Part shown: in pieces, positions 47,401-56,400 of the stretch
How positions within the stretch are numbered: position 1 is the first letter of the stretch
Layout: each line of letters starts with the position of its first letter
Assembly (NCBI GenBank): GCA_036245805.1
Contig: BTRK01000004.1
Location: forward strand, 30,489,541-30,553,540
From: Pristionchus mayeri
Taxonomy: Eukaryota > Nematoda > Chromadorea > Rhabditida > Neodiplogasteridae
DNA: 64,000 nt
Reading direction: 5' to 3'
Translations under genes and position numbers: made by a program
The notes under the pieces: model-generated
The model's input: the letters and a program-made list of their open reading frames with translations, nothing else
The model's database searches: none
Told to the model about the DNA's origin: nothing

Positions 47401-50400
47401 ATGTGCGAGAGCAAGATCGACCAGGTACTCACTCTCTATTGTCCTTCTTACAACGTGAGCATCCTTTTTTCATGCTTGTTTCATTACGATCTATGCGTTC
47501 CCCGTTGTTCTTATTGGAATTTAATTCGAAATCTGTTCACTTCGTTCTCTGGGAATCAACTCTTCCCTTGCAGTGCGCTGCTCAGCCATGCCTCAACGAC
47601 GGGACGTGCGTGGACACTGGAGCAGCCTTCGTGTGCGAGTGTGCAGCAGGATGGAGTGGAGAGAGGTGAGGGCAACGCAATCATTGAGCAATGAAAGACG
47701 ACGATAAATTCAAATTTAAATAATTATCCAGATGCGAGACAGAGACGGGTGCGTGCTCTGCCCATCCCTGCAAGAACGACGCCGTCTGCCTCAATCTCGC
47801 CAACGATTATTTCTGTGTATGCCCAGAGGGTGAGAATACGGACAAATTTGAAGAGGAAAAGGAAGATGAATATCTTACAAGAGTACACACTGCTTGTTAC
47901 ATGGTCAAGCACTAAAACATTACAATGAAAGTCCACTTCCCAATCGATTGAGGCCCAGCGAAATCTAAGCTTTAAAGAATTATGTATCACCAGATAAATA
48001 TAATAGTAATCCCTGCAGGTGTCTCTGGTCGCAACTGCGAGCACTCGCCCGATCGATGCATCGGATCTCCGTGCAAGAACGGAGGAGTGTGCACTGATCT
48101 CGGATCGAGACTCGAGTGCGCCTGCCCCAAGGGAAGAACTGGAGATGGTGAGTAGGACATTAATCAGAGAACTATTGGGGTGTCCGGAAAGTTCGTATAA
48201 TTTTTTGTTTTTATTTTTTATTCAATGCTTTACAATTCTCAGTGACCAATGTATGCCCCCTTCTTTCTCACTACCTCACTCCGCGATTGGGCAGGGTCTC
48301 GATTCCTCTCTTCCAGAATGCGGGTTTCTTCGAGACCGCCCAGTTCACGAAAGCCCTCACAACTTCATCTCGATTCTTGAACTTCTTTCCTTTGCAGAAG
48401 TCAGAGAGAGAGCGGAAGCAGTGGTAGTCGCATGGGGAGAGATCCGGGGAATACGGTGGATGGGGAATCCTCTCGATCTTCAGCTTGTCCATTTTCATCT
48501 GGGTCATCTTCGCTCGATGTGGGCGAGCATTGTCCATCAGAAGAAGAATTTTGCCCTGGTTCAGGAGTCTGGGAGGGACTCTGATCGCGACATCTTCCAG
48601 TTGTTCAGAGAAGAGGTCGGCATTGACGCTGGTGCCAGGGGCGAGGATCTCCCAGTAGATGGGACCGAGCACTGAGAAGAAGAAGCAGAGGAGTTCCTTC
48701 TTTCCGTGCTCTTCCTTCTTCGGGACGGGCGTGGGCTTCTCATCTGCATCCACCCATTGCAGTCTCCTCACAGAATTATCGTACGTGATCCACTTCTCAT
48801 CTGTAGCTATGATGGAATTGACCCATCGAAGATTGGATCTACGATGGAGTAATTCCCAACAGACTTGAACACGATTTTTCAGCTGTTCGGGGGAGAGGTC
48901 ATGGGGAATCACTTGTGGGAGTTTCGGCTTCTTCCCAGATCGATGGAGGATATCGGACACCGTTGATCTGGGAGTACCAGTATCCTTCTTCAACTCACGC
49001 ACACTGGCCATGGGCTTGCGCTTCAGTGTGCGGAGAACGAGAGGCTGATCGAGGGAGGGAGGGCGTCCAGAGCGGGGTTGATCATCGAGACCAAACTCCC
49101 CTTTCTTGAAGCGGGAGAACCACTTATAGCAGAAGGGTATGGAGGGGGCGTCAGCTCCTTCCGACTGGGCCAGGGCAGAGTGGGCCTCCTTCACGGATCG
49201 GCCAAGACGGTAGTAATGAAGTAAAACTGCTCGGAGGTAGAGATGGGAGTCCATCACAAGAATCAATGTAGCAACTAGGAGACTGATTAAATCCTCTCAC
49301 TACTCAACGTCAGAATGTTGCAATACATTGTTGACAAACAGATTGCGCAATCACTGCATTTGATCGCGAACTGACTTTTTTCCGAAGCATTATACGAACT
49401 TTCCGGACACCCCAATAGAACAGATTACCATTATGCCTGAGCATATAATTCACGAACGATAATTTATGTGATCAAAGAACACGTTTAGGTTGCCAATTCT
49501 TTGCCTCGTCGTGCACGGAGGGATCCTGCCAGAACGGAGGTCGCTGCGAGGGAGATGCGTGCAAGTGCGCAGAGGGTAAGCTTCAGATATTATCATGTTT
49601 TACATGTTCATTACAAACTTCTTGCCTTCTCAGGTTTCACTGGTGTTCACTGTGAGGAGAACATCGACGAGTGCGCAGCTATTATCTGCCCAAAGACAGC
49701 AAGGTGAGGAAGCAGAGATCAAAGACAAAGTGTGTCAGGGATTGCATATCAAAGATGAAAGATCAAGGGCTACTCCTCTTTCAGATGCGTGGATCAGATC
49801 GGCAAGGCCGTCTGCGTGTGCCCCAAGAATGCGACCGGAGCAAGCTGCGAGAAGGTGAGAATTTGGAGTTATGAGAAGATTAAAAACTGAGAATCAGGTA
49901 GATTCGATTTATCCCTCGCTTTTTATTTCAAATTCGGAAGAGTGAGCACATCAACAATCGTTTCTCAAAGGCTAATTTAAATATTAAATATAGCAGGGCC
50001 AGTTGTTTCATCAAACGTAACAGGAAAATCTTCAGGCCATCGACACCTCCTACGATCTCCACTTCTCGACTGATGATGCTCCCTCTCGAGCAGCTAGAAG
50101 AGTGCCCTCTCTCACCACGAAGAGAACCGGCGAAATTACGGTAGGTGATATCGATCAAACATAGTGATGATGATGCAAAAGTATTGAGCACGACTAGATC
50201 ATAGGACGAATTCTACAGAACTTACTGTAGATTGTGATGAGAAATATTGATTGCAGATCTCAGCATGGATTCGATTCGATCATGAGGGAGGAGAGGGACG
50301 AGTGCTCACGCTGTACAACAGCAGGTGAATCTTTTATTTAACAATAATAACAATAATCAATAATTGTAGTTCCTCCAACTACGCCTCAGAGCTACGCGAG

Positions 50401-53400
50401 ATGCTTTCCCTAACACCAACGACTGTGAGCATATCGATCGTCCCGGAGCTGGAGAAAGGTGAGTGGAGTGCATCTCAAAAGGGATTTTCCTGAAAATTCA
50501 GTAAAAAAATTGAGAAGTGGTTCTTCACAATGTTCAATTTACACAAATCTAAGAAATTGAACCGTCAAAATGGTGTGCATTTCAGTATCCTTCGGATTCC
50601 CCAACAGCGCTCACATCAACGATGGAAGATGGCATCATCTGGTGAGACATAATTCGATTTGTGAAACATCATTCTTGTTTATTTTACCTCAGTTTAGCCA
50701 TATGCGTTCCCTCAAATAATCCTGTTCCCCTTCCAGTCCCTCACGTGGTCCTCCTCCTCCGGTCTAGTCTCTCTCATTCTCGACAGTGTTCGAGTACACT
50801 CTGATACTTACGGCAAGGGAGCTGCATACGATGCCAGGTATTATTTTTTGCCGAAAGACGAGGAAAAGTTCACGAACTTTTTTCCCGATCCATTACTGAA
50901 TTGCTGAAAAAAATTAGTCGATCTGGAATGGGGAAACAGTCAATAGTGCCGATTCGTACTAATTCTGCAGTATACCATGAACATTTGAACGAAACTGCAG
51001 CACTAACTCTGTCTTGCAGTCTTCATCTCGTCCTCGGTGCTCCCATCAACTCCCCCTCTTCCTTCGAGGGTCGACTAGCTCGAGTTTCCCTCTGGGATCG
51101 CGCCCTTGACTTCGAGGCTGAGATTCCCACACTGGTCGGAGATTGCACCGGGGCACCGGTTAGTTTCCATATTTATGATCTGGATATCTCATTATATATT
51201 GCTGCTCAAGATATCCTGCAAAATGGAAGATTTGCTAGTCTTAAGGTGACTCATCAGACAACAAAATCGTTGTAATAATGCAGAAAAGAATGATAATTCA
51301 GGAGATCCTGGAGGGTTTGCTTATTCGCTTCGCTGATTTCGATGATATCTCCGGTCGAGTGGAGAGGGAGGAGAAGAGCTCGTGTGGAACAGTCGAAGGG
51401 AAGAAGAACGAGGGAGAGATACAAATCGAGGTGAGAAAATTAATTTCATGTATGAAGAGGGTGCACACACTGAATTAGTGTGCACTGAAATATCATAAGT
51501 TTGTTCAATATTCACCACTGGTGTCATAAGAGAATTCGGAGAGGAAGTTTGTGTAATTCTTCTCCTCTTGTAGTTCTGCCCCGAAGACGTCTCCGTCGTG
51601 ACCGCCCAGCGAGAATCGAACGTCACCTGGCAGGTATACTGTAGTGACTGATCAATTTATCCCTTTAGTGAATCTGAGAATCACTTGAGTTCTTTCTCCA
51701 CGTTGTTGTGTTCCTAAGAAATAGATATGGGGCAATTTCGTTACCCACAAACAATCGGTCATCAATCCCCTCAGGAGCCTAAGTTCTTCCTCTCTCCGCG
51801 CTCCTCTCAGCACATCGTGGGCATTCGACAGAATCGTAGATCGAACACCGCTCTCGCAGAGGTTAGCCATTTTTAAAAATATTTTCCAATCATTTCCGCC
51901 GGCATCTTCAAGGCTTGGTACTTCCTTTTGAAGATTTTTCACTTGAGTTACTACAGACTAGGATGCGAGTTATAATAAAATAAGTAAAATTAATACAATG
52001 GCAGGGAGTGCACGACGTCATTTACGTCGCTACTGACGATATCGGAAGAACTGCCCACTGTTCGTTCAAGGTGAGATTCACATTGTTTTGGTTGTTTTAA
52101 AAATTGGAAGAAAAAAAACAAAATAACATGCACGTCTAGGTGAACGTGATTCGCTCGCACTGTCCTCGTCTGGCCGAACCCTACAATGGACTGCAGAACT
52201 GCGAGAGTTGGGGACCGAGTCTGAGATATAAGGTACCGTATCAATTGATTGACCTACCTGGATTCTTGTTTCCTAATTCCAAAGTTCATTCTGCTCAGGC
52301 ATGTTCGATCCGATGCCGAGATGGCTTCGCCTTCTCTGTGCCACCCTCGTCCTTCTACACTTGTGCTGCTGATGGAATGTAGGATTTTAAAAAAACACCA
52401 GTTCAAAAAAAAATAAAATTTTGCAGTTGGAGACCGACTGTAGAAGGCGCCTCCCCTCACGCGCCCTTCAAGTATCCCCAGTGCACCAAGTGAGATCATT
52501 TACACAAATTCTAGGGAAATCTAAGTATATTTTCCTATTTGTAATCTACAACCGATATTGAAACGGAAATACGTGGATAAAATCGTTAATTCAGACACGT
52601 TCCCGCCACTCGAATGGTCTCGCTCACTCTCGACTATCCCGCAGTCTCGCCGTGCACTTCCGCGGGACGGTGAGAATTATTTTCTAAATTCGTAATGTAG
52701 AGATTGGAGACCGAGATGATCTTTGATCCTTGCAGAGACGCACTCAAAGACAACGTCCGCGCGAAGATTCTGGAGCTCGATGGGCGATGGGCCTTCTGCA
52801 ATCTCAAGTGAGTCATGATCCCAGAGATTTTGCCAATTAAATTCTCCATCGATTTTGAGTTAATTTCATCTTCGTTTCCCTGACAATTACATGTATGCAG
52901 GGATGCTTCTGGCTGCGTCGGATCAAAGATCTCCGTGGAGTGCGAATCGATTGCATCGATGATGATGAGAAGAAGGGCGAAGAAAGATCTCATCAGCGAT
53001 AGAAAGAAGGTAGAATCATCTGGAAAATAGATAGCTTGTTGACCCTGATAACGTTAAGACGTAGATGCTTATTAACAAATGGAAATTCTGGAGTTAATCG
53101 ATATTTTCATCAGGACGACCACGATCTCACTGAGATCTACCGCGAGAAGCGAGAGGAGAGACCAGCCCAGCAAATGTTCAAGCTGCGAGTCGAACTGCCT
53201 GTCAAACGGTGATTTATTGCTCGTTCAAAAGTATTTATACGCATTGTCTCATGTGATGTAGTGATCAGCTTTTTTGACTTCATGATATTGCAGTGAGAAC
53301 CTCTTCGATCCTCGCAGTGGTCGCACTCTCTCAGTGGTGGAAATCCTCGAGGAGGAGATACTCGGCCATCGAGTGCTCAGTCTAGAAAAGGTACTAAGTA

Positions 53401-56400
53401 TTAGGTTGGCGGGAAAGTCTTTGTCACTTTTTCAAAACGTTATTTCTTGGGCAAAGTTAAATCATGAGTTCAATTATACTTGTCCTCATTATTGACAATA
53501 TAGAGGACCCACTTCTCATTCCTCGTTATGAGCCGTCCCAGTCTTCGATCCCCACCTAGGAGAATGAGGAGAGTATTGAAATCATCGACTCGACGGCCAT
53601 GGCTGGCTTGGATCAGATCACGGGATTTGAATTGACCGATTAATTTCCTCATTCCAAGATATCTCCAGCCTTCTTTGACAGTGCGATGGTGGACTCTAAG
53701 TGCAGTAGTAATTTCACGGGCACTTTGGAATGGGCTCATTAAAGCAGCTTTCTACAAAATCCCAAAATGTAACTAAAAAACGGTCTCCCAGATCGACCCC
53801 ATTCATTGAGGGAAAAGTCGCCTTTTTCGAGGCTCTGGATCCAATTCCTGAAGGTGTTGTAGAGGGGGCATGTGTGTCACAAACATTCTTCAGTAGCGTG
53901 TCCGAATCCTTCATCATGGTGTAGAATAGAGAGAGGTAAATCAAAACTTATCAGAAGTGTGTGGCACCAGGAACATAAATCATTGATCTACTAGAGCTTG
54001 ACTAAAGGAAAGGGAATGGGGAGTTGTTTACTATAAAGGCCCATCACTGATTGTTATTCACTAGGAACATGGGAAAACCAAATTGCATTTGCGGCGAGCA
54101 GTGTAAAAACAAAACCAGTGACAAAGACTTTCCCGCCAACCTAATATTTTAGAAAATAATAATAAACATTCAATAGATCCTTCCCAATGGTCGTGCTGAT
54201 CTTCACTCTCTTCGAGTCAACGACGTCTTCCACTGCCAGACTGGCTCCGTTGTCGTCGAGGATCTCTGCGGTCAGTTTACTACCTTGGGTCCATATCGAA
54301 AGACTCATCTAATACAGATATCAGCCACATTCATAACGCTCCAAGATATGGTTGCGGTTGAAATAACAAACAATTTTCTGTGATTCAACAAAACAAATTG
54401 CAGTGCCGTGCGCGCCGGGAACCTTCTTCGACGCTGCCTCTCAATCGTGTCTCTCCTGTGCAGTTGGACAGTACCAACCACAGCCTGGAAGGTGAGTTAG
54501 CCGACAGCCTCTTGTTATTTCATCAATCGTACTGGGACGTAATCATGAACACCCCCTTCTCCTATTTTTTGCAGAAGAAGCATTTGCGGTTAGTCAGTCT
54601 ATTTTGTTCAATGCAAACTCAATGCAGAACTCAATGCAAGGCCTGTTCATCCGGCTTCACTACCGTCACGAGAGGAGCAGTCCTCGAGTCGGAATGCAGA
54701 GGTGAGACTGATTTTTGATCGCTCGTTTATGAAACGGCGATCTCACATTCTTGTTCTCTTCCGAAGGCAGAAAGAGACCAGAGGACTAATGATGATTCCT
54801 TCTCAGTCTCCTGTCCCATCGGTCACTTCCTCGACCTGGCTGATCCTTCAACACAACAGTGCAAACCCTGCGGATTCGCATTCTATCAGGTCAGTCGTCA
54901 ATATAACGAGTCATTCAACCGAATAGCAATTTCCCCTGAAGTAGCATTCTCGTTGCAGCCAGTCGCGGGTTCCTTCGAGTGTTCCTCCTGTCCGACTGGT
55001 CAGACGACTCTCACCACCACTGCAGCCAGTGTGGACGAGTGCAGAGACGAGTGCAATGGTGAGGAATCGATTGATGTGGTTTCTCTAAGAACGATCAAAA
55101 GGGCGCATCAGCGATACCCGGGATCTTACCAGCAAAACTTGGAACTTGTTTCAAATTGAGAAAAATAAAAGGTGTTGCTAATGAAAAAATGGTTGTAAAG
55201 TTTGAAAAATACAATAAATTCCAGACGGTTTCGAGCTGTCCTCTACGGGCTGCTCTCCCTGTCCTCATGGCTGGTACAGAGGAAGAGGAGTGCAGGCGAG
55301 ATGTGTGCAGTGCCCATCGGGTTAGTGGTCTCCACTGATAATGGACTATTACAAAAACTCATTTTTATCGATAATGGTAGATCATGAGTATGATTGTTCA
55401 GGCACGACGACATCATCTGACAAAGCCACTCGAAGGGAGGACTGCGACACGCCCCGATGCTCCATCGGACAGTTCCTCGTGCCGACCACGTACGGCTTCG
55501 TATTGTTATAGGATTGTGAGATGCTGATCTCATCCTATCCCCAACAAGAACGTTCAGACAATCACTTCCCATTGCAGTAAGCAGTGTCAGTTGTGTCCCC
55601 GTGGTGCCTATCAGGACGAGGAAGAGAAGACAAGCTGCAAGCTGTGCCCGGCTGACCACACGACAGCAGCACTCGGTAATGTATCCAAAAGAACTTTTCA
55701 TATTCAATTAAAATAAATGTGATTTTATAGATCATCAAATTTCTAGCATTGCTTACGATTCTGAGAAACATCCAAGGGCTAACAGTTAATCATCGTGTTT
55801 CAGGTGCAACGACTTCCTCTCAGTGCTACTCCACGAACCAGTGCGCGACTGGTGAGATATTTTTTTACTGAGAATTAAGAGTGGTTTATCACAAAATGAC
55901 TAAAAACCTGATATTTCCAATGTAATCTCATCTTCTCAGGTGAGGATAACTGCTCGTGGAATGCTCTCTGTGTAGATCTACCAGATGATCTCGATCAGCC
56001 ACGGTTCGAGTGCAGGTGAATATTGTTATCTAAAGAATGGCGAAGGTTAGTAATTTGCTTCAATTGCATTTATTTTCCAGATGCCGACCGGGCTACCGCG
56101 GCAACGGAACTCACTGTTATGGTGAGAAATTTCATCGCTTTCAAATTAGTGAATTTAAAAAAAAATGAAACTGAAATGTTCAGACGCCTGTCAAAACTTC
56201 TGCCTCAACGATGGAGTCTGCAAGAAGAATCCAATCGGTGAGAATTTGAGTGACTGGCAATGTTGATTGCATTTCCAATGGCTGCATTCATTGCGAGTCT
56301 GATGGAAAATCAGGAAGAAATACGGGCGAATCTCAGGCCACTCTCTTTGCAGGTTTCGTCGAGTGTGTGTGCAAGGAGACGTTCACTGGCGAGAGATGCG

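Larger units (their letters stand above)
36406..49854 (+). other. Exons 67-83: fourteen tandem EGF domains
   Basis: Exons 36406-36480, 36553-36640, 36762-36876, 36984-37040, 37083-37186, 44290-44400, 44602-44663, 44712-44813, 46851-46947, 47052-47164, 47332-47424, 47574-47666, 47732-47829, 48019-48147, 49489-49575, 49634-49703, 49785-49854 (residues 2039-2559; the first EGF begins in exon 66). Repeats of CxxxPCxNGGxCxxxxxxFxCxCPxGFxGxxC. NIDECEG and NIDECAA are calcium-binding type. C-S-x-P-C repeats resemble Notch-ligand EGFs. Three introns in this block hold a nested gene or transposons. Confidence 0.9.

Noticed and set aside
48019..48675. 218-codon plus frame running from exon 80 into the mariner
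   Set aside because: Starts inside a real EGF exon in the wrong frame and reads through the intron and the antisense of the transposase.
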